Source: an uncultured Bacteroidota bacterium (GTDB taxonomy: Bacteria; Bacteroidota; Bacteroidia; Flavobacteriales; BACL11). Taken from it: 48,004 bases of DNA. Both the position numbers and the translations under genes were made by a program. Below are positions 35,590-45,977 of the stretch, piece after piece. The notes beneath the pieces are model-generated. The model saw only the letters and a program-made list of their open reading frames with translations. It was not told the DNA's origin and ran no database searches. Position 1 is the stretch's first letter. The number at the start of each line of letters is the position of its first letter. The DNA lies in NCBI GenBank assembly GCA_902579065.1, contig CACHFI010000004.1, positions 1 through 48,004 on the forward strand, in the 5' to 3' direction.

Positions 35590-37452
35590 TTGAAAAACCA
35601 GTATACTGAAGATAGTATTCGCTCACTAGATTGGAAAGAGCATATTAGATTACGTCCTGGAATGTATATTGGTAAGATGGGAAATGGATCTTCTCCCGAT
35701 GATGGTATTTATGTTTTACTAAAAGAGGTCATAGATAATTCTATTGACGAATATGTTATGGGAAATGGAAAAACTATCGAAATATCTATTAAAAATGATA
35801 GTGTGTCAGTAAGAGATTATGGTAGGGGAATTCCTTTGGGTAAGGTTGTTGATGTTGTATCCAAAATAAATACAGGAGCTAAATATGATTCTAAAGTATT
35901 TAAAAAATCTGTTGGATTAAATGGTGTTGGTTCCAAAGCTGTTAATGCTCTTTCTTCATATTTTAAAATTAAATCAATAAGAGAAGGAAAAAGTAAATTG
36001 GTAGAATTCTCTAAAGGAGCAATCACAAATGAAGAAGATATCCAAGAAAATAGTGGTAGAAAAGGGACATCAGTAAGTTTTATACCTGATAAGGAAATGT
36101 TTGGTAATTATAGATTTATTGACACTTTTGTTGAAAAGATGTTATGGAATTATTGTTTTCTAAATACTGGTTTAACAATACTTTACAATAACAATAAATT
36201 TTATTCTGAAGATGGCTTGTTTGACTTGCTTACAAAAAATACTGAAGCAGAATTATTATATCCTATTATTCATCTTAAAGATAACGATATAGAAGTAGCA
36301 ATTACTCATTGTAAAAACCAACATTCTGAACAATATTATTCATTTGTAAATGGTCAGCATACAGTTCAGGGAGGTACACATCAAGGCGCATTTAGACAAG
36401 CCGTGGTAAAGGTTATTAGAGAATTTTATAATAAAAATTATGAAGCTGCTGATATTAGACAGGCAATAAATGCTGCAATTAGTGTTAAGGTTATAGAACC
36501 AATTTTTGAATCACAAACAAAAACTAAATTAGGATCAACAGAGATTGAACCTGATGGAATAACATTACAAACTTTTGTTCATGATTTTTTAAAGAAAAAT
36601 CTAGATAATTATCTTCATAAAAATCCTGAAACTGCTGAAATTTTACAGAAGAAAATACAACAAGCAGAACATGAACGTAAGGCAATGGCTGGTGTTAAAA
36701 AATTAGCAAGAGAGAGAGCTAAAAAAGCTAGTCTACATAATAAAAAATTAAGAGATTGTAGAGTTCATTATAATGATGAAAAGAAACAAGAAAGGTTTGA
36801 TTCAACTTTATTTATAACAGAAGGAGATTCAGCTTCAGGATCTATTACAAAAACAAGAAATATTAATACACAAGCTGTTTTTAGTTTAAGAGGTAAACCA
36901 TTGAACTCTTATGGTTTAACTAAAAAGGTTGTATATGAAAATGAGGAATTCAATTTATTACAAGCTGCTTTAAATATTGAACAAGGAATTGATGATTTAA
37001 GATATAATAAAATTGTTATTGCCACTGATGCAGATGTTGATGGTATGCATATTAGATTACTTTTAATAACATTTTTTCTTCAATTTTTTCCTGAACTAGT
37101 AAAAGAAGGTCATGTTTACATTCTTGAGACCCCACTTTTTAGAGTGCGAAACAAGAAACAAACTTTATATTGCTATAATAACAAAGAAAGAATTAAAGCA
37201 ATTGAAAAATTGGGCAAATCTGCAGAAATAACTAGATTCAAAGGTCTTGGTGAAATTTCTCCAAATGAATTTAAATATTTTATTGGTGATAATATGAGAT
37301 TAGATCCTGTTATTATAGGAAGTGATACTAAGATTGAAGAAATTTTAAAATACTTTATGGGTAAAAACACCCCAGAAAGACAAGAATTTATTATAGATAA
37401 TTTAAAAGTTGAAGAGGATTTAGAGAAAGAGCATGAAGAAATTATCAGTTAA
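35590..37452 (+). CDS. parE: DNA topoisomerase IV subunit B (TTG start)
   Basis: '[12 protein letters not shown]', '[12 protein letters not shown]', 'YGRGIPLG', '[14 protein letters not shown]', '[12 protein letters not shown]', '[21 protein letters not shown]'. Confidence 0.95.
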   Translation: MKNQYTEDSIRSLDWKEHIRLRPGMYIGKMGNGSSPDDGIYVLLKEVIDNSIDEYVMGNGKTIEISIKNDSVSVRDYGRGIPLGKVVDVVSKINTGAKYDSKVFKKSVGLNGVGSKAVNALSSYFKIKSIREGKSKLVEFSKGAITNEEDIQENSGRKGTSVSFIPDKEMFGNYRFIDTFVEKMLWNYCFLNTGLTILYNNNKFYSEDGLFDLLTKNTEAELLYPIIHLKDNDIEVAITHCKNQHSEQYYSFVNGQHTVQGGTHQGAFRQAVVKVIREFYNKNYEAADIRQAINAAISVKVIEPIFESQTKTKLGSTEIEPDGITLQTFVHDFLKKNLDNYLHKNPETAEILQKKIQQAEHERKAMAGVKKLARERAKKASLHNKKLRDCRVHYNDEKKQERFDSTLFITEGDSASGSITKTRNINTQAVFSLRGKPLNSYGLTKKVVYENEEFNLLQAALNIEQGIDDLRYNKIVIATDADVDGMHIRLLLITFFLQFFPELVKEGHVYILETPLFRVRNKKQTLYCYNNKERIKAIEKLGKSAEITRFKGLGEISPNEFKYFIGDNMRLDPVIIGSDTKIEEILKYFMGKNTPERQEFIIDNLKVEEDLEKEHEEIIS

Positions 37453-37909
37453 AAATTATAATAAAGCAAAACTTCTAAATATTTTTATTTACTCTTTTTT
37501 AATGATATCTTTTTTTATACCGCTTTTGATTATTTTATTTTTAGAAAGTTCAGAAATAGCTCAGTTTTTGATTAACAACCCATTTATATTAATTTTTCTT
37601 ATTTCCCTTCAAATATATTTTTTTTATTTGGGGTCCTATTTTTCTAAGATTAAAATTGATCAATATATAATTAATATTTTTTCATCTAGATCTAATTCTC
37701 AAGATAATATGTTAGATATAAAGCATGATATGTTAAAGAGTTATCATATAAAAAAATCAATGTTTTCTTGGAATACAATTGTTTATATTAATTTTATTAA
37801 AAAAAATAATAATTATGTTACAAGAAAGTTTTACTTTTCATTAATGAATGATAATGATCAAAAGAAAGTCATTTTATTTCTAGACAACATATTAAAAAAT
37901 AATGAGTGA
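37433..37909 (+). CDS. Small two-TM membrane protein of unknown function embedded between parE and parC
   Basis: ORF overlaps parE by 20 bp and parC by 8 bp; two hydrophobic helices then a soluble domain with PH-like appearance ('[39 protein letters not shown]'). Confidence 0.75.
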   Translation: MKKLSVKNYNKAKLLNIFIYSFLMISFFIPLLIILFLESSEIAQFLINNPFILIFLISLQIYFFYLGSYFSKIKIDQYIINIFSSRSNSQDNMLDIKHDMLKSYHIKKSMFSWNTIVYINFIKKNNNYVTRKFYFSLMNDNDQKKVILFLDNILKNNE

Positions 37910-40496
37910 TATTGATAATATAGAAAATGATGGTTTAAAGGAAATTGTGCATGTTTCTGGTATGTATGAAGATTGGTTTTTGGACTATGCTTCATATGTA
38001 ATACTCGAGAGGGCAGTTCCTCATATTTATGATGGTTTTAAGCCTGTACAAAGAAGAATACTCCATTCCTTAAAAGAATTGGATGACGGAAGATATCATA
38101 AAGTGGCAAATATTATTGGTCATACTATGAAATACCATCCTCATGGAGATGCATCAATTGGAGATGCAATGGTTCAATTAGGACAAAAAAATCTTCTTCT
38201 TGATATGCAAGGTAACTGGGGTAATACAGCAACTGGAGATAGAGCTGCTGCTCCAAGATACATAGAAGTAAGACTTACTCCTTTTGCTTTAGATGTTGCT
38301 TTTAATAAAAAAATTACTAGTTGGAATTCTTCATATGATGGAAGAGGAAGAGAACCTGAAACATTACCCGTAAAATTTCCATTATTATTAGCTCATGGGG
38401 TAGAAGGAATAGCGGTTGGTTTGTCTACTAAAATACTTCCACATAATTTTAATGAACTTATTGATGCATCAGTCAAAGTACTAAAAGGAATAAAACCTAG
38501 AATTTTTCCTGATTTTTCGTCTGGTGGTATGGCAGATTTTTCAAATTATAATGATGGTAAAAGAGGAGGTAAAATAAGAGTCCGTGCAAAAATCAAAGCA
38601 ATAGATAAAAGTACTCTTCATATAACTGAATTACCATTTACTACTAATACTTCATCATTAATAAATTCAATAATTAAAGCAAATGATAAAGGAAAAATTA
38701 AAATTAAAAGAATCGAAGATAATACTGCAGAAGAAGTAGAAATTGCAATTTATTTGCCAAGTGGTATCTCTCCTGATAAAACTATTGATGCCTTATATAG
38801 ATTTACAGATTGTGAATTGTCAATATCACCACTTGCCTGTGTAATTGATAATAATAAACCTGTATTTATTGGAGTTTCTGAAATACTTCAAAAGTCAACC
38901 AATCATACTGTAGACTTACTTACGCAAGAATTAGAAGTTACATTAAAAGAGTTAAAGGATAAATGGCATTTCTCTTCACTTGAAAGAATTTTTATAGAGA
39001 ATAGAATATACCATGCAATAGAAGAATTGGAATCATGGGAGGAAATTATATCTACCATACATCATGAAATAAAGCCATTCTGTAACAATTTAATTAGAGA
39101 AGTTACCGATGATGATGTTGAAAGGCTTACAGAGATAAAGATTAAGCGCATTACTAAGTTTGATTTAGATAAAGCTATTAATGATATACAGATTTTAGAA
39201 AAGAAAATTAAAGAGGTAGAATATAATTTAGATAATATTATTCAATATGCTATTAATTATTTTAAAGATTTAAAAAAGAAATATGGGATTAATAAAGAAA
39301 GAAAAACTGAAATAAAAGAGTTTGAAAGCATTGATGCTACTAAAGTTGTTGTTGCGAATAAAAAACTATATTTTAATAAGGAGGAAGGTTTTATTGGAAC
39401 AGCAATGCGAAAGGATGAATATGTATGTGAATGTTCTGATATTGATGATATCATTGTTTTTAAACAAGATGGTTCAATGAAAGTGGTAAAAGTTGATTCT
39501 AAAGTATTTGTTGGTAAAGGTATCATTCATGCAGCAGTATTTAAAAAGAAAGATACTCGTACTATTTATAATATGATATACAGTGATGGTAAATCAGGTT
39601 ATTCTATGATGAAGAGATTTAATGTTAGTAGTATTACCAGAAATAAGGATTATTACCTAACAAAATCTGAAAAAGGATCTAAAGTTATTTATTTTACTGC
39701 AAATCCTAATGGAGAAGCTGAGACAGTCACTGTTCATTTAAGAAAACTTCAAAAATTAAAAATTTTAAAATTTGATTATGATTTTGCTCAACTAGCTATT
39801 AAGGGTAAAGGATCTGTAGGTAATATACTTACTAAGAATAAAGTTAAAAAGATAGAATTAAAATCAGAAGGTGTTTCAACTTTATCTGCAAGAAAGATTT
39901 GGTTTGATCCTAATGTAAGACGGCTAAATACTGAAGAAAGAGGAAATCTTTTAGGGGATTTTGCTGCTAATGATAAGATATTAACTATTAATGATGATGG
40001 GTCATTAGAACTTAAAAGTTTTGATATTTCTACTCATTTTGAAGATAATATGATCATAATTGAAAAGCACAATCCAAAAAAACCTATTTCTGCTGTTTAT
40101 TTTGATGGAAATAAAGAAAATTTCTTTGTAAAAAGATTTTTAATTGAGAATTTAAGTCAAAAATTTACTTTTATTAGTGATCATAAAAAATCTTTTTTAG
40201 AAAAAGTTTCAACAGATTGGCGACCACAAATAGAAGTTTTATACAAAAAGGAAAAAGGTAAAGAAAGAAAAAAAGACATTATTGATTTAGAAAATTTTAT
40301 TGCTATTAAAGGTCCAAAATCAATTGGAAATAGACTGTCATCAAATAAAATTAATTCTGTTAATTTACTAGATCCCTTAGAATACAAAGAGCTTTTAGAA
40401 TCGAAAATTGACGAAGATTCTAACAATATTAATTTAGATATTCCTTTAACAATAACTAATGATGATGATAATAATCAAACTTCACTTGAATTATAA
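37902..40496 (+). CDS. parC: DNA topoisomerase IV subunit A
   Basis: 'DWFLDYASYVILERAVPHIYDGFKPVQRRILHSL', 'YHPHGDASIGDAMVQLGQ', 'TATGDRAAAPRYIEVRLT' (catalytic Tyr). Confidence 0.95.
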   Translation: MSDIDNIENDGLKEIVHVSGMYEDWFLDYASYVILERAVPHIYDGFKPVQRRILHSLKELDDGRYHKVANIIGHTMKYHPHGDASIGDAMVQLGQKNLLLDMQGNWGNTATGDRAAAPRYIEVRLTPFALDVAFNKKITSWNSSYDGRGREPETLPVKFPLLLAHGVEGIAVGLSTKILPHNFNELIDASVKVLKGIKPRIFPDFSSGGMADFSNYNDGKRGGKIRVRAKIKAIDKSTLHITELPFTTNTSSLINSIIKANDKGKIKIKRIEDNTAEEVEIAIYLPSGISPDKTIDALYRFTDCELSISPLACVIDNNKPVFIGVSEILQKSTNHTVDLLTQELEVTLKELKDKWHFSSLERIFIENRIYHAIEELESWEEIISTIHHEIKPFCNNLIREVTDDDVERLTEIKIKRITKFDLDKAINDIQILEKKIKEVEYNLDNIIQYAINYFKDLKKKYGINKERKTEIKEFESIDATKVVVANKKLYFNKEEGFIGTAMRKDEYVCECSDIDDIIVFKQDGSMKVVKVDSKVFVGKGIIHAAVFKKKDTRTIYNMIYSDGKSGYSMMKRFNVSSITRNKDYYLTKSEKGSKVIYFTANPNGEAETVTVHLRKLQKLKILKFDYDFAQLAIKGKGSVGNILTKNKVKKIELKSEGVSTLSARKIWFDPNVRRLNTEERGNLLGDFAANDKILTINDDGSLELKSFDISTHFEDNMIIIEKHNPKKPISAVYFDGNKENFFVKRFLIENLSQKFTFISDHKKSFLEKVSTDWRPQIEVLYKKEKGKERKKDIIDLENFIAIKGPKSIGNRLSSNKINSVNLLDPLEYKELLESKIDEDSNNINLDIPLTITNDDDNNQTSLEL

Positions 40497-40546
40497 TAAG
40501 TTTGAATAAATAAAATTATTTGTATAATTTTTTTTTATTAAAGTTA

Positions 40547-40554
40547 TATATTTG
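40547..40554 (+). promoter_or_regulatory. -7 box TATATTTG upstream of second LVIVD-type gene
   Basis: Exact TAnnTTTG match, 14 nt before ATG at 40569. Confidence 0.4.
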
Positions 40555-40568
40555 TAAAAAACACAATT

Positions 40569-42893
40569 ATGAGATTACTTTTTTTAATACTTTTTCTTCC
40601 ATTTACTCTTCTAAGTCAATCAAATTATAACCTATCTTTATTAGGAACATATGATAATTATAATTCAGAGGGGAATGATATTTGGGGATGGGTCGCTCCA
40701 GATGGAAGCGAATATGCCCTAGTTGGATTAAATGATGGGTTTTCTGTTGTAAATGTATCTAATCCTTCTAACCCAATAGAAGAATTTTTTATTAATGATT
40801 TAACATCAACATGGAGAGATGTAAAGACATGGGGAAATTATGCTTATGTAACAACTGAAGCTGATGCTGGTTTATTAATAGTTGATCTATCAGACATGAC
40901 TGGTAATACATATTTTCATAGAACTCTTTTTCCAGCTGCATCATCTGGTGCAGATACAGAATTTACCGCGGCACACAATATATATATTGATGAAAATGGT
41001 GTAGCTTATATTTTTGGTGCTTCCTCAAATAATGGAAGTTCTCCTTCAGATGGAGTTATATTTTTAGATGTTGACACTGATCCAATTAATCCTCTATTTC
41101 TTGGAGAATGGAATGATTTTTATGTTCATGATGGAATGGCTAGAGGAGATACTATGTATGTAGGTTGTATTTATGAAGGAGATTTATATGTTGTAGATGT
41201 TTCTGACAAAGCCAATCCAGTCAATCTAGGTAATGTAGCCACACCTAGTGATTTTACTCACAATGCATGGGTCTCAGATAACGGAAATTATGTTTTTACT
41301 ACAGATGAAGTATCTGATGCATATCTCGGTTCTTATGATATTTCTGATTTAAATAATATCCAGGAAATTGATAGAATTCAATCAAATCCTGGCTCTAACT
41401 CTATCCCTCACAATACTCATGTTGATGGTAATTTTATTATTACTTCATATTATAGAGATGGAACTGTAGTACATGATATAACAAATCCGCACAACCTTAT
41501 TGAAGTAGCTCATTATGATTCTTCTCCATTATCTGGAGATGGTTTTGATGGTTGTTGGGGAACTTATCCTTTTTTACCTTCTGGAAATATTATCTCTTCA
41601 GATATTAATAGCGGAAATAATAATAATGGTAGATTATTGGTTTACAGTAGAGATTTTTTACAAGCATGTTATCTTGAAGGAAATGTTTCTGATATTACAA
41701 ATTCAAATCCAATTACTAATGCAACAGTAGAGATACTAAATTCTGTATTAACCGTACAAACTTCGACTGATTTGTCAGGAAATTATATGACTGGTATTGC
41801 AAACTCTTCTTCTTATGATATTGTTTTTTCTGCTCCTGGATATCTTTCAGATACAATTAATGCTACTTTTTCTAATGGAAATACAACTATTGTAAATTCT
41901 CAATTACAACCATTACAATCTTTTAATACTAGTGGAAGTGTAATTGACGTTAACGGAATTGGCATACCCAATTCAGATGTTTTAATTTTTAATTCATCAT
42001 TTTCTCTAAACACAATTACTGATGCTAACGGTAATTTTAACATAAATGGTATTTATGAAGGAAACTATAATGTTATTGCTGGATCATGGGGTTATATAAC
42101 TTCTTGTACAAACGAGTTTATATCATCAACTACAAATAATCAAATTACTCTACAGACAGGTTATTATGATGATTTTACATTTGATTTTGGTTGGACAGTT
42201 ACCGGTGGAGTATCAGCCCCTAACGAGGGTATATGGCAAAGAGGTAATCCCGAAGGAACTGATTATAATGGATCTAATTTTAATCCAGATAATGATGTAA
42301 CTAATGATTGTTATGAATATGCATATGTAACAGGTTTAGCTGCTGGAAGTCAAGTTGGTGATAATGATGTAGATGATTTTAATACAATTCTAACTTCTCC
42401 AGTTTTTGATCTATCTAATCCTTTAAGTAATGATGAATCTTATTTTTTAAATTACAATTTATGGTTTAATAACGATTTTCCTAGTTGGGGTGGAGGTTCG
42501 AATCCAAATGATTCATTAACAGTAAAAATCACAAATGGTGTTTTTACTACAACATTAGAAACATTAACATCAAATTCTTCTAATCTAGGGCAATGGAATT
42601 CTAAATCATTTGATTTGAGTCAGTATATTTCTTTAAATAACACTATGCAAATTATAATTGAAACAGCTGATTGGGATGCTTTAGGAGGACATTGGGTTGA
42701 AGGAGGTTTTGATAAGTTTGAAATAGTTGTTCAAAGTACCACATCTCAAGATGATATCAATCTAAATTCAAAAAAATTAATTGATGTAGTTGATTTAATT
42801 GGAAGACGATCTCTGCTACAAAATAATCATATACTTCTATATATTTATGATGATGGGTCAGTTGAGAAAAGGGTAATTATTGATAACAAGTGA
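40569..42893 (+). CDS. Choice-of-anchor B / LVIVD-type secreted protein; paralog of 5173..7425 with a different C-terminus
   Basis: N-terminal ~430 aa strongly similar to 5173..7425 ('DIWGWVAPDGSEYALVGLNDGFSVVNVSNPSNP', 'EIDRIQSNPGSNSIPHNTHVDGNFIITSYY', 'GFDGCWGTYPFLPSGNIISSDINSG'); C-term 'KLIDVVDLIGRRS...LLYIYDDGSVEKRVIIDNK'. Confidence 0.87.
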   Translation: MRLLFLILFLPFTLLSQSNYNLSLLGTYDNYNSEGNDIWGWVAPDGSEYALVGLNDGFSVVNVSNPSNPIEEFFINDLTSTWRDVKTWGNYAYVTTEADAGLLIVDLSDMTGNTYFHRTLFPAASSGADTEFTAAHNIYIDENGVAYIFGASSNNGSSPSDGVIFLDVDTDPINPLFLGEWNDFYVHDGMARGDTMYVGCIYEGDLYVVDVSDKANPVNLGNVATPSDFTHNAWVSDNGNYVFTTDEVSDAYLGSYDISDLNNIQEIDRIQSNPGSNSIPHNTHVDGNFIITSYYRDGTVVHDITNPHNLIEVAHYDSSPLSGDGFDGCWGTYPFLPSGNIISSDINSGNNNNGRLLVYSRDFLQACYLEGNVSDITNSNPITNATVEILNSVLTVQTSTDLSGNYMTGIANSSSYDIVFSAPGYLSDTINATFSNGNTTIVNSQLQPLQSFNTSGSVIDVNGIGIPNSDVLIFNSSFSLNTITDANGNFNINGIYEGNYNVIAGSWGYITSCTNEFISSTTNNQITLQTGYYDDFTFDFGWTVTGGVSAPNEGIWQRGNPEGTDYNGSNFNPDNDVTNDCYEYAYVTGLAAGSQVGDNDVDDFNTILTSPVFDLSNPLSNDESYFLNYNLWFNNDFPSWGGGSNPNDSLTVKITNGVFTTTLETLTSNSSNLGQWNSKSFDLSQYISLNNTMQIIIETADWDALGGHWVEGGFDKFEIVVQSTTSQDDINLNSKKLIDVVDLIGRRSLLQNNHILLYIYDDGSVEKRVIIDNK

Positions 42894-43729
42894 TAAATAA
42901 AGATAGTTTTATAATATCTGGATCTCAAGAAAACAAAATCTTAATAGATGTTTATTTTAAAAATAATTCAACTAAAAAAGATGTTGTAATATTTTCTCAT
43001 GGTTTTAAAGGGTTTAAAGATTGGGGTCCATTCAACAATATGGCTAAATCTTTTGCTTTGGAGGGTTTCTTTTTTATAAAATTTAACTTTTCATATAATG
43101 GTACTTCTTTATCTAACCCAACTGAATTTGTTGATTTAAATTCATTTGGTAATAATAACTTTTCAATTGAGTTAGATGACCTAAATAATGTGTTAAATTG
43201 GATCATTTCTAATACTGATTTTAATCAACAGATAAATAAAAATAGAATTAATCTTTTCGGACACAGTAGAGGAGGAGGTATTAGTATTTTAAAGACTAAT
43301 GAAGACATAAGAATTAATAAAGTTGTTTCTTGGGCTTCTCCATCTAATTTTATTAAAAGAATGGATGAATCAAAATTAGATACATGGAAAAATGAAGGAG
43401 TTGCTTATATTTTCAATTCAAGAACTAATCAAAATATGCCACTTTTTTATCAATTTTATGAAGATTGTATCAAAAACAAATCAAGAATAGACATTGAAAA
43501 TGCTTCAAGAAATTTAAATATTCCCCATCTTGCAATTCATGGCTCTGATGACCCTACTGTTCATATAGATGAAGTTTATGATTTTCAAAAATGGAATTCA
43601 AAAACAATAGTTAAAGAAATTAAAGGAGCAAATCATGTATTTGGCGTTTCGCATCCATATGATGATAAGAAATATCCTATGCATTTTAATAAAGCATTAG
43701 AATTTACCTTTGATTTTCTAAAAAGTTAA
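42890..43729 (+). CDS. Alpha/beta hydrolase (GTG start, GTGA overlap with upstream stop)
   Basis: 'VVIFSHGFKGFKDWGPFNNMAK', nucleophile elbow 'LFGHSRGGGISILK', 'AIHGSDDPTVHIDEV', 'GANHVFGVSHPY'. Confidence 0.88.
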   Translation: MINKDSFIISGSQENKILIDVYFKNNSTKKDVVIFSHGFKGFKDWGPFNNMAKSFALEGFFFIKFNFSYNGTSLSNPTEFVDLNSFGNNNFSIELDDLNNVLNWIISNTDFNQQINKNRINLFGHSRGGGISILKTNEDIRINKVVSWASPSNFIKRMDESKLDTWKNEGVAYIFNSRTNQNMPLFYQFYEDCIKNKSRIDIENASRNLNIPHLAIHGSDDPTVHIDEVYDFQKWNSKTIVKEIKGANHVFGVSHPYDDKKYPMHFNKALEFTFDFLKS

Positions 43730-44740
43730 TCTAGCTGATGCTGATTCAGAATAATCAGTAACAATATCATTGTACAAATATTTATATTTTCCAGCAATTG
43801 CAATCATAGCTGCATTATCTGTACAGTACTCAAAATTTGGTATATAAATATTGTAACTATTTTTCTTACCTAGTTCTAATAATTTTTTTCTTAGATATGA
43901 ATTAGCAGAAACTCCTCCTGCAATAGCAATATTATTAATATTTGTTAATTCACTCGCTTTTTCTAATTTATCAATCAAAATAGATACTATTGATTCTTGA
44001 ATTGAAGCACATAGATCATTCAAATTATTTTTGATAAAATTTTTATCCTTTTGCACAGCATTATTTATATTATTCATAATTGAAGTTTTTAAACCACTAA
44101 AACTAAAATTTAGTTTATCAATTTTAGGTTTTCCAAAAACAAATGCATTTATATCACCATTTTTTGCATATTTATCAATTAATGGCCCTCCAGGGTATTT
44201 TAATCCTAATACTTTAGCTGATTTGTCAAAAGCTTCTCCTGCAGCGTCATCTAATGTAGTTCCAATTATTTCCATTTCATTATAATTATCAACTTTTACA
44301 ATTTGAGTATGACCTCCAGAAACAGTTAGACATAAAAATGGAAATTCAGGAATTTTTTGTTCTTTATGTTCAATAAAATGAGCAAGTATATGAGCTTGCA
44401 TGTGATTTATTGATACAAGAGGTTTGTTTAGTGAAAAAGAAAATGATTTTGCAAAAGAGCTTCCTACAAGTAATGATCCTAATAAACCAGGTCCTTTAGT
44501 ATAAGCTATTACATCAATATCACTTTTATTAATTTTTGCGCTTTTAATTGCTACATCAACAACAGGAATGATATTTTGTTGGTGTGCTCTGGAAGCTAGT
44601 TCAGGTACTACACCACCATATTTTTCATGAATACTTTGATTTGCTATTATGTTAGATAATACTTTAGAACCCTTTAAAATAGCTGCAGAAGTTTCATCAC
44701 ATGAAGATTCAATTCCTAAAACTATTAATTCTTTATTCAT
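43718..44740 (-). CDS. tsaD: tRNA threonylcarbamoyladenosine (t6A) biosynthesis protein TsaD
   Basis: '[16 protein letters not shown]', '[17 protein letters not shown]', '[11 protein letters not shown]', '[10 protein letters not shown]', '[15 protein letters not shown]'. Confidence 0.97.
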   Translation of the reverse strand: MNKELIVLGIESSCDETSAAILKGSKVLSNIIANQSIHEKYGGVVPELASRAHQQNIIPVVDVAIKSAKINKSDIDVIAYTKGPGLLGSLLVGSSFAKSFSFSLNKPLVSINHMQAHILAHFIEHKEQKIPEFPFLCLTVSGGHTQIVKVDNYNEMEIIGTTLDDAAGEAFDKSAKVLGLKYPGGPLIDKYAKNGDINAFVFGKPKIDKLNFSFSGLKTSIMNNINNAVQKDKNFIKNNLNDLCASIQESIVSILIDKLEKASELTNINNIAIAGGVSANSYLRKKLLELGKKNSYNIYIPNFEYCTDNAAMIAIAGKYKYLYNDIVTDYSESASARLTF

Positions 44741-45944
44741 CTAGTTTTTTAAGTGAATGACCCATTTTATCTCTTTTTGTTTGAAGATAAAATTTATTAT
44801 GTTCATTAGATTCTATTTCTATTGGTACACTATCAACTATTTCTATTCCATATCCAGATAAACCAACCCTTTTCTTTGGATTGTTTGATAGTAATTTAAT
44901 TTTTCTTACATCCATTGCTCTTAGGATTTGAGCTCCAATACCATAATCTCTGTGGTCGGGTAAGAATCCAAGCTCAATATTTGCTTCTACTGTATCACTA
45001 CCTTTTTCTTGTAACTCATATGCTTTTAACTTATTTAGTAATCCTATTCCTCTTCCTTCTTGATTCATGTAAACTAAAATACCTTTTTCAGCATTTTCAA
45101 TTTGTTTAAGAGCTGCATGTAATTGTGGACCGCAGTCACATCTACATGAACCAAAAATATCTCCAGTTACACAAGAAGAATGAACCCTAACAAGAATTTC
45201 ATCATTTGCATCCCATGTTCCTTTATATATTGCCATATGAATTTGATCATTAGTAATTTGCTTAAATGCTTTTAATTTAAAATTTCCAAATTCAGTAGGA
45301 AGTTTAACATCAACTTCTTCAGTTATCAAACTTTCATTTTGTAACCTATATTCAATCAAATCTTTAATTGTTATAAATTTTAAATTGAATTTTTGAGCTA
45401 TTAAATGTAATTCTGGAGTTCTAGCCATGGATCCATCTTCATTTAAAATTTCTACAATTACTCCTGCAGGTTCAAGCCCAGCAAGTCTTGCAAGATCAAT
45501 AGAAGCTTCAGTGTGTCCTGCACGTCTTAATACACCTCCTTCTCTAGCTTTTAATGGAAAAATATGACCAGGTTTACCAAGTTGATCTTTTTTAGTGTTA
45601 GGATTTACTAGAGCTTGAATAGTTTTAGATCTGTCAGATGCTGAGATCCCTGTTGTACATCCGTTACCAATTAAATCTACCGAAATTGTAAATGGAGTTT
45701 CATAGGCAGCAGTATTTTTTCCTATCATTAAGTCTAATCCTAATTCTTCACATCTTTTTTCTAAAAGGGGAGTACAAATAAGTCCCTTTCCATGGGTAGC
45801 CATAAAATTTATCATTTCAGGAGTAACTTTTTCCGCAGCTGCAACAAAATCACCCTCATTTTCTCTATTTTCATCATCTATAACAATAACTACTTTTCCA
45901 TCCTTAATGTCTGCTATTGCTTCTTCAATTGTGTTAAATTTCAT
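44733..45944 (-). CDS. ribBA: Bifunctional 3,4-dihydroxy-2-butanone-4-phosphate synthase / GTP cyclohydrolase II
   Basis: '[39 protein letters not shown]', '[19 protein letters not shown]', '[28 protein letters not shown]', '[21 protein letters not shown]'. Confidence 0.97.
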   Translation of the reverse strand: MKFNTIEEAIADIKDGKVVIVIDDENRENEGDFVAAAEKVTPEMINFMATHGKGLICTPLLEKRCEELGLDLMIGKNTAAYETPFTISVDLIGNGCTTGISASDRSKTIQALVNPNTKKDQLGKPGHIFPLKAREGGVLRRAGHTEASIDLARLAGLEPAGVIVEILNEDGSMARTPELHLIAQKFNLKFITIKDLIEYRLQNESLITEEVDVKLPTEFGNFKLKAFKQITNDQIHMAIYKGTWDANDEILVRVHSSCVTGDIFGSCRCDCGPQLHAALKQIENAEKGILVYMNQEGRGIGLLNKLKAYELQEKGSDTVEANIELGFLPDHRDYGIGAQILRAMDVRKIKLLSNNPKKRVGLSGYGIEIVDSVPIEIESNEHNKFYLQTKRDKMGHSLKKLDE

Positions 45945-45960
45945 ACTTTAAATTATTTTG

Positions 45961-45968
45961 CAAAATTA
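45961..45968 (-). promoter_or_regulatory. -7 box (plus CAAAATTA = minus TAATTTTG) upstream of ribBA-tsaD
   Basis: TAnnTTTG on the minus strand, 16 nt before the start at 45944. Confidence 0.4.
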
Positions 45969-45977
45969 ATTATTATA

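Noticed and set aside
40497-40568. Terminator after parC (AAATAA-AA-TTATTT followed downstream by T9)
   Set aside because: Stem has no GC pairs and the T tract is offset; it also overlaps a possible -33/-7 promoter, so I could not support it as a terminator.
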